From RHKX01 sp963826475 (GTDB lineage: Bacteria > Actinomycetota > Thermoleophilia > Solirubrobacterales > 70-9), in the NCBI GenBank assembly GCA_963826475.1, contig CAWGXC010000003.1, positions 124,001-188,000 of the forward strand: 64,000 bases of DNA. The letters are read 5' to 3'. Shown here one piece after another: positions 33,467 through 41,127 of the stretch. The number at the start of each line of letters is the position of its first letter. The stretch's first letter is position 1. The position numbers and the translations under genes are program-made. Below the pieces are notes generated by a model, which was given only the letters and a program-made list of their open reading frames with translations, was not told the origin of the DNA and made no database searches.

Positions 33467-33486
33467 CCGGCGGGCTGACCCGCCGG
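33467..33486 (+). promoter_or_regulatory. 5' leader hairpin abutting the RBS of the pilin gene
   Basis: CCGGCGGG at 33467-33474 and CCCGCCGG at 33479-33486 form a perfect 8-bp stem with a CTGA tetraloop. The stem ends two or three bases before the AAGGGAG ribosome-binding site of the pilin gene (ATG 33500). It could stabilise the short message or affect ribosome access. Confidence 0.5.
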
Positions 33487-33499
33487 GAAGGGAGTTGAG

Positions 33500-33754
33500 A
33501 TGCACGAATTCTTCGGGCTCGCGCACGCCAGGTCGGTATGGGCCCTACAGACGATGCGCGACCGGTTCGGCGGCGAGCGCGGTCAGGGCACCGTCGAGTA
33601 CGTCGGGCTCGTTCTGCTGGTCGCCGCCCTGATGGGTGGCATGGTCGCTGCGGTCGGTGGGCTCGGCAGCCTCTCCGGCATCGGCAAGGAACTGGCGGAG
33701 GCGATCACCAAGAAGATCGTCCAGGGGGTGCAGAAGATCACCTTCGCGAGCTGA
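33500..33754 (+). CDS. Flp/Tad-type prepilin-like small protein
   Basis: An 84-residue protein with a basic leader and then ERGQGTVEYVGLVLLVAALM. The Gly before Gln-Gly-Thr-Val-Glu suits cleavage by a prepilin peptidase, placing Glu at +5 of the mature protein followed by a hydrophobic helix, as in Flp pilins and TadE-type pseudopilins. The rest (KELAEAITKKIVQGVQKI) is amphipathic. No tad assembly genes or prepilin peptidase are near, so it depends on machinery elsewhere. It has its own RBS, an upstream hairpin and a strong downstream hairpin, so it appears to be a single-gene transcript. Confidence 0.75.
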   Translation: MHEFFGLAHARSVWALQTMRDRFGGERGQGTVEYVGLVLLVAALMGGMVAAVGGLGSLSGIGKELAEAITKKIVQGVQKITFAS

Positions 33755-33766
33755 ACGGCGGATCCG

Positions 33767-33796
33767 GGGGCCGCCCGCTCCGCGGCGGGCGGCCCC
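33767..33796 (+). terminator. strong hairpin terminator after the pilin gene
   Basis: GGGGCCGCCCGC (33767-33778) pairs perfectly with GCGGGCGGCCCC (33785-33796) around a 6-base loop. It starts 12 bases after the pilin stop and precedes the rph start. No U-tract follows, which is usual in very GC-rich genomes. Confidence 0.65.
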
Positions 33797-33816
33797 GTAT
33801 CTGGGAGACTGCTCTG

Positions 33817-34539
33817 ATGCCGGATCGCAGCTACGACCGCACCGCGCAAGCCATGCGGCCCGTCGACATCGAGCCCGGATTCGTCCGTACGGCGGACGGT
33901 TCCGCGCTGATTTCGGTTGGTGAAACGCGGGTCATCTGCACGGCTTCGATCGCCGACGAGGTCCCGCGCTGGATGCGCGGCAAGGGACGTGGGTGGGTCT
34001 CCGCGGAGTACGCGATGCTGCCGGCCTCGACCGGGGAGCGCAAGGTCCGGGACTCCAAGCGGGGCGGGCTCGATGGCCGTTCCGTCGAGATCCAGCGACT
34101 GATCGGCCGTGCTCTGCGTGTGATCGTCGACTTCGAAGCCCTTGGCGAGCGAGCGGTTTGGATCGACTGCGACGTGCTCCAGGCCGACGGCGGCACCCGC
34201 TGCGCCTCGATCACCGGCGCCTACGTAGCGCTTCATCTCGCTCTCGCCGCCGCGGTCGAGCGGGGCGACCTGGCCAAGCTGCCCCTGAGCGGATCGGTCG
34301 CGGCGCTCAGCGTCGGGATGGTCGACGGCGAGGCCCTCTGTGATCTCGACTACTCCGAGGACTCCCGTGCCGAGGTCGACGCCAACGTCGTGATGACCAG
34401 CGACGGGGGGCTCGTCGAGGTGCAGGCGACGGCCGAGCGCACACCGCTCTCCAGGGCATCGCTCGACGAGCTGCTCGAGCTCGCCGAGGCCGGGATCACG
34501 GAGCTGCGAGTGGTGCAGGAGCTGGCGACGGAGGCGTGA
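33817..34539 (+). CDS. rph: ribonuclease PH
   Basis: A 240-residue phosphorolytic exonuclease that trims tRNA 3' ends. It has RTAQAMRPVDIEPGFVRTAD and RVICTASIADEVPRWMRGKG at the N-terminus, YAMLPASTGERKVRD, and DCDVLQADGGTRCASITGA at the phosphate site; the length matches the family. It is followed with a 4-base overlap by the HAM1/RdgB pyrophosphatase, a very common pairing in bacteria. The ATG at 33817 gives the standard N-terminus. Confidence 0.97.
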   Translation: MPDRSYDRTAQAMRPVDIEPGFVRTADGSALISVGETRVICTASIADEVPRWMRGKGRGWVSAEYAMLPASTGERKVRDSKRGGLDGRSVEIQRLIGRALRVIVDFEALGERAVWIDCDVLQADGGTRCASITGAYVALHLALAAAVERGDLAKLPLSGSVAALSVGMVDGEALCDLDYSEDSRAEVDANVVMTSDGGLVEVQATAERTPLSRASLDELLELAEAGITELRVVQELATEA

Positions 34540-35132
34540 GGGCCGAACCGGGGGAGAGATTGGTGGTGGGAACGCGCAACGCGCACAAGCTCGTCGAGCT
34601 CGCCGAGATCCTCACCTGCTTCGACCTGCGACCGCTGCCCGACGACGTGACGCTGCCACCCGAAGACGGCGAGACCTTCGTGGCCAACGCGCTGATCAAG
34701 GCCAGGGCCGCCCATGCTCATGTCGGGGGAGCGGTGCTCGCCGACGACTCCGGCATCGAGGCGTTCGCGCTCGGCGGGCGCCCGGGCGTTCGCTCCGCCC
34801 GTTACGCCGGCCCCGACGCAACCGACGAGGAGAACCTGAGGCTCCTCCTGCACGAGCTCGCCGGCGAGTCCGATCGCTCGGCCGCCTTCGTCTGCGCGAT
34901 CGCCTATATCAGCGCCGACGGAGACGAGCTGATCACCGAGGCGCGCTGCGATGGCACCCTGGCCGAGGAGCCCCGCGGGACGGGAGGCTTCGGCTATGAC
35001 CCTGCGTTCGTGCCGGCGGAAATCGGCGACGGGCGCACGATGGCCGAGCTCAGCGCCACGGAGAAGCACGGCATCTCGCACCGCGGCCGCGCGGCTCGGA
35101 AGCTGGTGGCAAAGCTCGGAGAGCTTCGATGA
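34536..35132 (+). CDS. rdgB: XTP/dITP diphosphatase (RdgB/HAM1)
   Basis: A 198-residue house-cleaning enzyme that hydrolyses non-canonical purine triphosphates to monophosphates. VVGTRNAHKLVELAEIL is the N-terminal triphosphate loop, VLADDSGIEAFALGGRPG the metal site, and GTGGFGYDPAFVP and KHGISHRGRAARKL the base-recognition motifs. The GTG start overlaps the rph stop as GTGA, and the stop overlaps the next gene as ATGA, so rph-rdgB-CDF are translated as a coupled unit. Confidence 0.97.
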   Translation: MRAEPGERLVVGTRNAHKLVELAEILTCFDLRPLPDDVTLPPEDGETFVANALIKARAAHAHVGGAVLADDSGIEAFALGGRPGVRSARYAGPDATDEENLRLLLHELAGESDRSAAFVCAIAYISADGDELITEARCDGTLAEEPRGTGGFGYDPAFVPAEIGDGRTMAELSATEKHGISHRGRAARKLVAKLGELR

Positions 35133-36034
35133 GCTCGACGAAAACGGGTGCCGCACTCCTCTCGGTCGTCTCGAACTCCATCCTGATCGTGCTCAAGCTC
35201 GCGGCCGGCCTTCTGACGGGGTCGATCGCAATCCTCACCGAGGCGATCCATTCCTCGATCGACCTGATCGCGTCGCTGATCGCGCTGGTTTCGGTCCGCA
35301 AGGCGGACGAGCCCGCCGACGCCGATCATCCATACGGTCACGAAAAGGCCGAGAACGTCGCCGCCGGCGCCGAGGCGATGCTGATCCTGCTCGGTGCGGC
35401 GATCGTCGTGATCGAGGCGGTGAGACGGCTCCTCAACGGCTCCGATGTCGATCAGGTCGGGATCGGCATCGTCGTGATCGGGGTTTCCGTCGTAGCCAAC
35501 CTGCTCGTCTCCGGCTTCCTGTTCCGACGCGCCGAAGTGCTCGACTCGGTTGCGCTGGCGGGCGATGCCGCCCACTTGCGAGCCGACGCGCTGACGTCCA
35601 TCGCCGTGCTCGCGGGCCTCGTCCTGGTCCAGGTGACCGGCGCCTCGGAATGGGATTCGGTCGCCGCCCTAACCGTCGCGATCGTGATCGTCGCAACCGG
35701 GATCCGCCTCGCCCTGCGTTCAGGACGCGTCCTCATGGATGAGGCGCCTCCGGCGGCCGAGCTCGATCGGATCGAGCAGGTCATCGCCGAATCCCGTCCT
35801 CCGCAGATGGCCGGCTACCACAAGTTGCGCGCTCGCCGGGCGGGAGCGCGCCATCACGTCGACATGCACGTCCAGTTCGTCGACGGGACCAGCCTCGAGC
35901 ACGCCCACAAGCTCGCCCACGAGCTGCGGGCGGCGATCGAGGACGAGATCGGCAACGCAGACGTCCTGATCCACGTGGAGCCGGAGGACTCATTCCGGGG
36001 CACGGGCGACGTAGGCCCGTTCCGCCACGGATAG
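35129..36034 (+). CDS. cation diffusion facilitator transporter
   Basis: A 301-residue membrane transporter that exports divalent metal ions (Zn, Co, Fe or Mn) in exchange for protons. IHSSIDLIASLIAL and DHPYGHEKAENVAAGAEAML are the N-terminal CDF signature, and GDAAHLRADALTS carries the second metal-site pair in helix 5. Six hydrophobic helices are followed by a cytoplasmic tail with HHVDMHVQFVDG and EDEIGNADVLIHVEPE, the dimerising ferredoxin-like domain. It is coupled to rdgB by a 4-base overlap. The metal is not decided by sequence alone. Confidence 0.93.
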   Translation: MSSTKTGAALLSVVSNSILIVLKLAAGLLTGSIAILTEAIHSSIDLIASLIALVSVRKADEPADADHPYGHEKAENVAAGAEAMLILLGAAIVVIEAVRRLLNGSDVDQVGIGIVVIGVSVVANLLVSGFLFRRAEVLDSVALAGDAAHLRADALTSIAVLAGLVLVQVTGASEWDSVAALTVAIVIVATGIRLALRSGRVLMDEAPPAAELDRIEQVIAESRPPQMAGYHKLRARRAGARHHVDMHVQFVDGTSLEHAHKLAHELRAAIEDEIGNADVLIHVEPEDSFRGTGDVGPFRHG

Positions 36035-36152
36035 CAGGTAACTCCGGGCAGATCCTCCGCTTCGCGTCCGGTCTGCCCGGGTGGAGGTCGGGAGTGGACG
36101 GGAGATCTCGAGCCGCGAGGCAAGACCCTGAAACCGCTTCCCGAGGGGGCGG

Positions 36153-36293
36153 TCAGCTCAGGTTCACGGCAGCGGCCAATGCCACCGCGATCACCGTGAT
36201 CGTGTAGCCGGTGTAACCGTTGATCGCGAAAAGCAGCGCGGCGATCAAGCAGGCCGCGACGACCGTTATCCAAGATGCCCGGGCGATGTTCAC
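36153..36293 (-). CDS. 46-residue two-helix membrane protein
   Basis: From a GTG at 36293 the frame encodes MNIARASWITVVAACLIAAL and LFAINGYTGYTITVIAVALA, ending AAVNLS: two hydrophobic helices joined by NGYTGY. CATAGT, a -10-like element, lies directly upstream, so the message would be leaderless. The composition is that of a real membrane protein rather than chance. It is divergent from the small-ORF trio at 36332. I do not recognise the family. Confidence 0.5.
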   Translation of the reverse strand: MNIARASWITVVAACLIAALLFAINGYTGYTITVIAVALAAAVNLS

Positions 36294-36331
36294 GTCACTA
36301 TGTTCCCTCAGATGCGGGACGGACACCCTCG

Positions 36332-36706
36332 ATGAGCGATCAGGCGGCGGTCACCGCAGCCGGCCAGGCGATCGCCCGGCTCGAGGAAACGTGCCTCGAT
36401 CTTCGTGCCTGCGCCATCCTCGACGGCGAAGGTGAGCCGCTTGCGGCCACCGCCGAGGCCGACTGGGGAGCCTGTGCGACCGAGCTCTGGGGCGCCTCGA
36501 CCGACGCCGGGCGCCCGGCACCGACCCAGGTCCACGTCGCCACGATCGACGGCGAGGTGTTTTTGGTCCGCGCTCACGGAGGCTGCTCGGCGCTCGCGGT
36601 CACCGATCGGTTCGCGCTCGCCTCCCTGATGTTCTGCGACCTGCGTGCGGCCCTCCGCGATCTCGACGCGGTCCAGCCCGATGTCGTCTCAGCCGGGAGG
36701 CCCTGA
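36332..36706 (+). CDS. small protein, possibly roadblock/LC7-like
   Basis: A 124-residue protein starting MSDQAAVTAAGQAIARLEET. The pattern of an N-terminal helix, then ACAILDGEGEPLAATAEADW, VHVATIDGEVFLVRAHGG and CSALAVTDRFALASLMFCDL recalls the roadblock/LC7 (profilin-like) fold, whose members regulate small GTPases such as MglA. The match is by eye and weak. It is the first of three short genes in a row; the next ATG follows its stop directly. No GTPase gene is near. Confidence 0.6.
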   Translation: MSDQAAVTAAGQAIARLEETCLDLRACAILDGEGEPLAATAEADWGACATELWGASTDAGRPAPTQVHVATIDGEVFLVRAHGGCSALAVTDRFALASLMFCDLRAALRDLDAVQPDVVSAGRP

Positions 36707-36937
36707 ATGCAGAAACCGCATCGGTTCCTGCTCGATCGCGTCGCCGGCTACGCGGAGGAGGGCAGCGCCTTCCTCCGTCGCCGCAAGATGCGCAGCCAGC
36801 CCTTCGCCAGAGTTTGGAGAGAGGGCGGTGCCACCGAGGCCTACGACGTCGAGTCGCAGCGGGGATTGCGGGCATTCACGGCGGCTGCAGCGCTGATGGA
36901 CGAGGTCGGCGCGGCCAGGGATTCAGCTCAGAGGTAA
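36707..36937 (+). CDS. 76-residue hypothetical protein
   Basis: A small basic protein, MQKPHRFLLDRVAGYAEEGS and onward, with RRRKMRSQPFARVWREGG in the middle and a helical C-terminus (RGLRAFTAAAALMDEVGAA). Its ATG immediately follows the stop of the roadblock-like gene, so the two must be translated together, and a physical partnership is plausible. There is no signal peptide, no membrane helix and no recognised family. Confidence 0.55.
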   Translation: MQKPHRFLLDRVAGYAEEGSAFLRRRKMRSQPFARVWREGGATEAYDVESQRGLRAFTAAAALMDEVGAARDSAQR

Positions 36938-36981
36938 GCCGCCAGGGGGGCGCGACGGCCTGGCGCGGGCTTCCGGAGGGA

Positions 36982-37212
36982 ATGTCCTCCCTCCATGACG
37001 CAGGGCTCAACCCCGTTGAGCTGGCGGCGGTCGAGGCGGCACTTGCGGGCGAGGCCGCGCTCGCGGAGGAGCTCGAGCTGATCACCTCGTTGCTCGCTCA
37101 ACGCTCGCGCCGGGTCTTCTGGCGCGAGCTCGCCTCCGGCTGTGTCGACGGCGAACGTCCAGCGGCGAGCGTCCTCGGCGCGCTGGAGCGGGCGCTCGCC
37201 GCTCGGCGCTGA
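36982..37212 (+). CDS. 76-residue hypothetical helical protein
   Basis: It starts at ATG 36982 after a clear GGAGGG ribosome-binding site; the longer frame to 36814 runs inside the preceding gene and is not used. The sequence (LNPVELAAVEAALAGEAALA, ELITSLLAQRSRRVFWRELA) is Ala/Leu/Glu-rich and predicts helices. It is the last of the three small genes, 44 bases after the second. Unknown function. Confidence 0.55.
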   Translation: MSSLHDAGLNPVELAAVEAALAGEAALAEELELITSLLAQRSRRVFWRELASGCVDGERPAASVLGALERALAARR

Positions 37213-37300
37213 CCCGCGCCCGGGGGCGTGTCGGCCTCCCCTGGGCTTAGGCGGTAGAGGCGCCGGACCGGCGTCCGCAAAAACTCAGCGAGGAGATTCG

Positions 37301-39187
37301 ATGCGACCCCCCTTCGAGGCCACCAACCGCAGGCTCCGGGTGACCTTGGCCGTCCTGATCGGGGTCACGCTGGCCCTGGCCCTCGCCGCACCGGCCGCGC
37401 GGGCCGGTCGCTACACGGTCGTCCAGTGCGATCCCGCGAGCCGGGCGTTCGCCGACGCCGAGTTCGAGCGCCGCAACGGCGGCGACTACGGCTTCGCCCA
37501 TCGCTGCGAGGAGGACGAGGACGCAAGCTCCCTGCAGATCCACACCATCACGACGACCCCGCAGAATCACTTCGGCCGGATCTCGTGGTCCGCGCCGAGC
37601 GGCGCTCGGATCATCGGGGTCGGCCTCGAGGCGAAGCTGCGCAGCGACGCCGGCCAGCAGGCGCGCCTCACGTTCATCGATCCGAGCGGGGCGGAGATCG
37701 GCAGGGTCGCGACCGGCTCGGAGGACGCCGGTGGCTTCGAGCGGTACGAGCGACAGCTGACCGACGGCGGCCGTGAGCGATTTGCGGCAGAGCTCACCTG
37801 CGTCGAGCGGAATGGCTGCAGGGCATCGGAGCAGGCGAAGACCTGGGTCCGTTCGGTCCGTCTCGCGATCGCCGACTCCGTGGCGCCACTGCTTCTCACC
37901 TCGGGACCCCTGCTGAGCCCCGGATGGCACCGCGGACCGGGTGAGATCACCGCGGTCGCGACCGACGCCGGCTCGGGGGTGCGCCGGATCGACTTTGGGG
38001 TCGGCTTCGCGCAGCTGCCGCAGTCGCAGACCTTTCCCTGCGCGGCCATCGCCGGCTCGGCGCTCGCCTCCCGGATGCGCCCCTGCTCGCGCACCCAGTC
38101 GGTCAGCGCGTCCCTCGACACATCGGCGCCGCCGTTCGCCGACGGTGCCAACGTCGTCTGGGCCTGCGCTCGCGACTATGGGGCCGACGCGACCCCCGGC
38201 TGCCACCGGCGGGTCGTGATGGTCGACAACACCGCGCCGGTAGTCGCGTTCTCGAAGTCCCGGGATCGCGAGGACCCCGAGCTCATCCGCGCCGCGGTCT
38301 CGGACGGGACGTCGGGAGTGACGTCCGGCGCGATCGCCTACCGCCCACTCGCCGGCGGGGCGTGGCGGGAGCTGCCCACGAGCCTCGCCGCCGGTGAGCT
38401 GCGGGCGCGGGTCGACTCCTCGTCCGAGCCCCCGGGCAAGTACGCCTTCCGGGCTAGCGCCACCGACGCGGCCGGGAACGTCGCCACCGCAGGTACCCGC
38501 CCCGGCGGCGAGGAGGTGATCCTCGACTTCCCCCTGCGCGAGCCGACCCGCCTGTCGGCTTCGATCCACGGCCGAGATCGTGCGGACGTCGACTACGACG
38601 GGAGGGTCGAGGTCGCCGGTGCGTTGCGCAACTCGCGGGGCCGGCCGATCGCGGGCGAGCCGGTGACGGTGATCGAACGATTCGAGGGCGGCTCGTCGCT
38701 GGAGCCGGTGGCCCGAACGGCTCCCACCAACCGCTCCGGCCGGTTCTCGATCCGCACCACGCGAGGGCCCTCCCGGCGGATCGCCATCGTCTACGGCGGA
38801 TCGCGTCGCTATCTCGAAGCGGATGCCGATTCGATCAGGCTCGGAGTCCGCGGCTCAGCGACCCTGTCGGCGAGCCCCCGCAGGGTGCGCGCCGGCGGCA
38901 CCGCGGTCTTCAGCGGAACGATCGGAAGGTTCGGTGCCCGCATCCCCGCCGCCGGCAAGCTCGTCGAGCTGCAGGTGCGCGGAGCAGGTGTAAGGCACTT
39001 CCGAACCGTTCGTCACGCGTTCCGCACCGACCAGCGGGGACGGTGGCGCATCAGATACGGATTCGACCGCTTCTACGAGCGCCCGGCCCGGTTTCGCTTT
39101 CGTCTGAACGTGCCCGCCGAGAGCCGATGGCCATACCTCGGCCCCACCCGGTCGGCTCCGCGGCGCCTGACCGTGAGACCGCGCTGA
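37301..39187 (+). CDS. large secreted protein with Ig-like/repeat domains
   Basis: A 628-residue exported protein from ATG 37301, behind AGGAG. The signal peptide (VTLAVLIGVTLALALAAPAA, cut near ARA) is followed by GRYTVVQCDPASRAF and a β-rich N-terminal domain with paired Cys (QCDP, HRCEED, LTCVERNGC). Two middle segments (APLLLTSGPLL, TAPVVAFSKSRD) look like Ig-like folds, each beginning with a Thr/Ala-Pro-Val type strand. A carboxypeptidase-regulatory-like domain (GRPIAGEPVTVIERFEGGSS) and a last β-domain ending RRLTVRPR complete it. There is no cell-wall anchor. A surface or matrix role is likely; no enzyme motif is seen. Confidence 0.75.
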   Translation: MRPPFEATNRRLRVTLAVLIGVTLALALAAPAARAGRYTVVQCDPASRAFADAEFERRNGGDYGFAHRCEEDEDASSLQIHTITTTPQNHFGRISWSAPSGARIIGVGLEAKLRSDAGQQARLTFIDPSGAEIGRVATGSEDAGGFERYERQLTDGGRERFAAELTCVERNGCRASEQAKTWVRSVRLAIADSVAPLLLTSGPLLSPGWHRGPGEITAVATDAGSGVRRIDFGVGFAQLPQSQTFPCAAIAGSALASRMRPCSRTQSVSASLDTSAPPFADGANVVWACARDYGADATPGCHRRVVMVDNTAPVVAFSKSRDREDPELIRAAVSDGTSGVTSGAIAYRPLAGGAWRELPTSLAAGELRARVDSSSEPPGKYAFRASATDAAGNVATAGTRPGGEEVILDFPLREPTRLSASIHGRDRADVDYDGRVEVAGALRNSRGRPIAGEPVTVIERFEGGSSLEPVARTAPTNRSGRFSIRTTRGPSRRIAIVYGGSRRYLEADADSIRLGVRGSATLSASPRRVRAGGTAVFSGTIGRFGARIPAAGKLVELQVRGAGVRHFRTVRHAFRTDQRGRWRIRYGFDRFYERPARFRFRLNVPAESRWPYLGPTRSAPRRLTVRPR

Positions 39188-39207
39188 TCCACCCGCGGCG
39201 ATGTGGC

Positions 39208-39678
39208 TCAGGAGTCGTAGCGGCCGAGGTCGACCCGCAGGCGCTCCTCCTCGGCCGGGCTCGGCGAGGCCGGTGGCGCCGCGGCGGCCTCGGACTTCCT
39301 GCGGGCCAGGCGCCAGCGCTTCGCGGCGAGGGCGATGGCGATCAGGGCGAGGGCGATGCCGACGATCGGGACGATGAAGGCAGTCAGCCCGAAGCCCGAG
39401 GCGTCGGGAACCGCGAGCACCGCTGGGCCGTATTCGGCGACGAGCGCGTCCTTGATCTGATCCTTGTCCTTGCCCTCCGAGATCAGGGAGTTGATCAGCG
39501 CGCGCTCGCGCTCGGCCTGCGGCGAGTTGGCGAGCTGCAACGTCGTCCCGCAGATCGTGCACATCACCTCGTCCTCGATGTCGGGCAAGGAGGCGCTCGC
39601 GGCGAGCGCAACGGGCGGGCCGAGAAGCAGGATGCAGGTCGCCGCCGCCGCGATCAGCGCGGAGGCGCGGAGCGTCAC
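39208..39678 (-). CDS. ccmH: CcmH-type cytochrome c maturation thiol protein
   Basis: About 156 residues from GTG 39678, which overlaps the preceding stop as GTGA. A signal/anchor helix (ASALIAAAATCILLLGPPVA) is followed by the CcmH domain, with the redox pair in VMCTICGTTLQLANSPQAER and LINSLISEGKDKDQIKDALV, and a C-terminal membrane helix. CcmH reduces apocytochrome CxxCH thiols for heme attachment. It is coupled to a thioredoxin-like gene upstream and faces the ccmE-ccmF block across tRNA-Gly and an SDR gene. Confidence 0.9.
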   Translation of the reverse strand: MTLRASALIAAAATCILLLGPPVALAASASLPDIEDEVMCTICGTTLQLANSPQAERERALINSLISEGKDKDQIKDALVAEYGPAVLAVPDASGFGLTAFIVPIVGIALALIAIALAAKRWRLARRKSEAAAAPPASPSPAEEERLRVDLGRYDS

Positions 39679-40199
39679 GCCGGACCTCGGGACTCGATCA
39701 GCGGGGTCACGCTCGCCTCCAGCTGAGCCGTGTCGACCTGGCCGATGAACCGGAACGCCAGTCGGCCCTGAGGGTCCACGAGCATCGTTTCCGGCAGTCC
39801 GGTCGCTCCCCACGCGTCCTTGAACTTCCCCTCGCCGTCGTGGAGGAGGTCATAGGTGACGCCGTTGGTCTCGGCGAACTTGAGCGCGTCGCTGGTGGCG
39901 TCCTCCGTGTCGATGCCGACCAGGGTGACCTCATCGCCGTGGGCCTTGGAATAGGCCTGGAGGGCGTCGGACTCGTCGATGCACGGCTTGCACCACGAAG
40001 CCCAGAGGTTCACCAGCACCCATTTCCCACGGTAATCGGCGAGGCTGGTCTCCTCCGTGCCGCCGAGTCGCTGGACGGACTCGTCCGGTAGGACGGAGCC
40101 GATCTCCGGTCGGCTCTTGCCCTTGGCGACGATCCCGTAGCCGAGCAGGGCCACGAAGGCGACCGCCGCCACGATGGCGATGAATCCACGGTTGCTCAT
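39675..40199 (-). CDS. TlpA/ResA/CcmG-type thioredoxin-like protein
   Basis: A 174-residue membrane-anchored thiol-disulfide protein. The N-terminal helix (FIAIVAAVAFVALLGYGIVA) is followed by an AhpC/TSA-like thioredoxin fold with active site LWASWCKPCIDE, VTLVGIDTEDATSDALKFAE and GLPETMLVDPQG (cis-Pro region). It feeds reducing equivalents to CcmH, whose gene overlaps it by 4 bases. CcmG is the most likely role given the neighbours. Confidence 0.9.
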   Translation of the reverse strand: MSNRGFIAIVAAVAFVALLGYGIVAKGKSRPEIGSVLPDESVQRLGGTEETSLADYRGKWVLVNLWASWCKPCIDESDALQAYSKAHGDEVTLVGIDTEDATSDALKFAETNGVTYDLLHDGEGKFKDAWGATGLPETMLVDPQGRLAFRFIGQVDTAQLEASVTPLIESRGPA

Positions 40200-40237
40200 G
40201 GCCGAGCAGGTTAGAGGTGGCGACGCGCGGGCCTGAG

Positions 40238-40308
40238 AGCGGGTGAGGGGAATCGAACCCCCGTGTCCAGCTTGGGAAGCTGGCGCTCTGCCATTGAGCT
40301 ACACCCGC
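40238..40308 (-). tRNA. tRNA-Gly (anticodon CCC)
   Basis: On the minus strand the acceptor arms GCGGGTG and CACCCGC pair fully. The D stem is GCTC/GAGC, the anticodon stem CCAGC/GCTGG with loop TTCCCAA (anticodon CCC), and the T arm is GGGGG-TTCGATT-CCCCT. The discriminator base is U, as usual for glycine tRNAs. The 3' CCA is not encoded. Confidence 0.95.
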
Positions 40309-40344
40309 GAGGGCGCGGCCATTCTACGTGTCGACGCCGTGGAG

Positions 40345-41058
40345 CTAGGTCGGCTGCGACGTCGGCCTGATCAGGATCTCGTTGACGTCGACGCGGTCGG
40401 GCTGGCTGATCGCGTAGAGGACGGCCGAGGCGATGTCGTCGGCCTCGAGCGCGCCGGTCGGCCTGTTGTCGAAGAACGGCGTGTCAACCATGCCCGGCTC
40501 GATCAGGGTCACCTTGATGGCGGTGTTCTCGTGCATCTGGCGGAGCTCCTGGCGCAGGGACTCACCGATCGCGGTCGCGGCCCACTTCGTCGCCGAGTAG
40601 AGGGAGCCCGGCAGCGCTCGCCGACCCGCCACCGAGCTGGTGATCAGGTAGTGGCCGGTGCCGCGCTCGAGCAGGTGGGGGAGGGTGGCGCGAATCGTGT
40701 GAGCGACCCCGAGGACGTTGGTGAGCACCATCGTCCGCCACTGCTCCGGCGATTCCTCGAGGAAGCCGCGCGAGGCGCCGAAGCCGGCGTTCGCGAAGAC
40801 CACGTCGATCTCGCCGAACCGCTCTCCGGCGGCAGCGGCGAGATCCTCGACCTGCTCCCATTCGGTCACGTCGCATGTCTTGACGAAGACGTCGTCGCCG
40901 CCGTCGAGATCAGCGGCCAGCTCGTTCAGCGGCTCCTCGCGACGGGCCGAGAGGACCAGGCGGTGGCCCTCCGCCAGGAGGCGCTTCGCGGTGGCGGCGC
41001 CGATGCCCGTGCTGGCGCCCGTGATCAGGATCGTTCTTGGCTCGCTCATCGCCGCCAT
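40345..41058 (-). CDS. short-chain dehydrogenase/reductase
   Basis: A 237-residue NAD(P)-dependent SDR. TILITGASTGIGAATAKRLL is the cofactor-binding loop (TGxxxGIG), DVVFANAGFGASRG the NAG motif, and YSATKWAATAIGESLRQEL the catalytic Tyr-x3-Lys, with LITSSVAGRRALPGS supplying the Ser. An Arg/Lys-rich ALVLSARREEPLNELAADL after the second strand suggests NADPH preference. Substrate unknown. It shares a 69-base divergent promoter region with ccmE. Confidence 0.92.
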   Translation of the reverse strand: MAAMSEPRTILITGASTGIGAATAKRLLAEGHRLVLSARREEPLNELAADLDGGDDVFVKTCDVTEWEQVEDLAAAAGERFGEIDVVFANAGFGASRGFLEESPEQWRTMVLTNVLGVAHTIRATLPHLLERGTGHYLITSSVAGRRALPGSLYSATKWAATAIGESLRQELRQMHENTAIKVTLIEPGMVDTPFFDNRPTGALEADDIASAVLYAISQPDRVDVNEILIRPTSQPT

Positions 41059-41111
41059 TCATAGCACTGCGGGCACGTCGTCGAACTCGGTGGCCGAGCG
41101 CGGGACCCTGC

Positions 41112-41117
41112 GATAAT
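41112..41117 (+). promoter_or_regulatory. -10 box of ccmE, near-leaderless
   Basis: GATAAT lies 10 bases before the ccmE ATG at 41128, so the leader would be about four bases. No ribosome-binding site is visible. The -35 region is weak. Confidence 0.4.
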
Positions 41118-41127
41118 CCGCGCTGCG

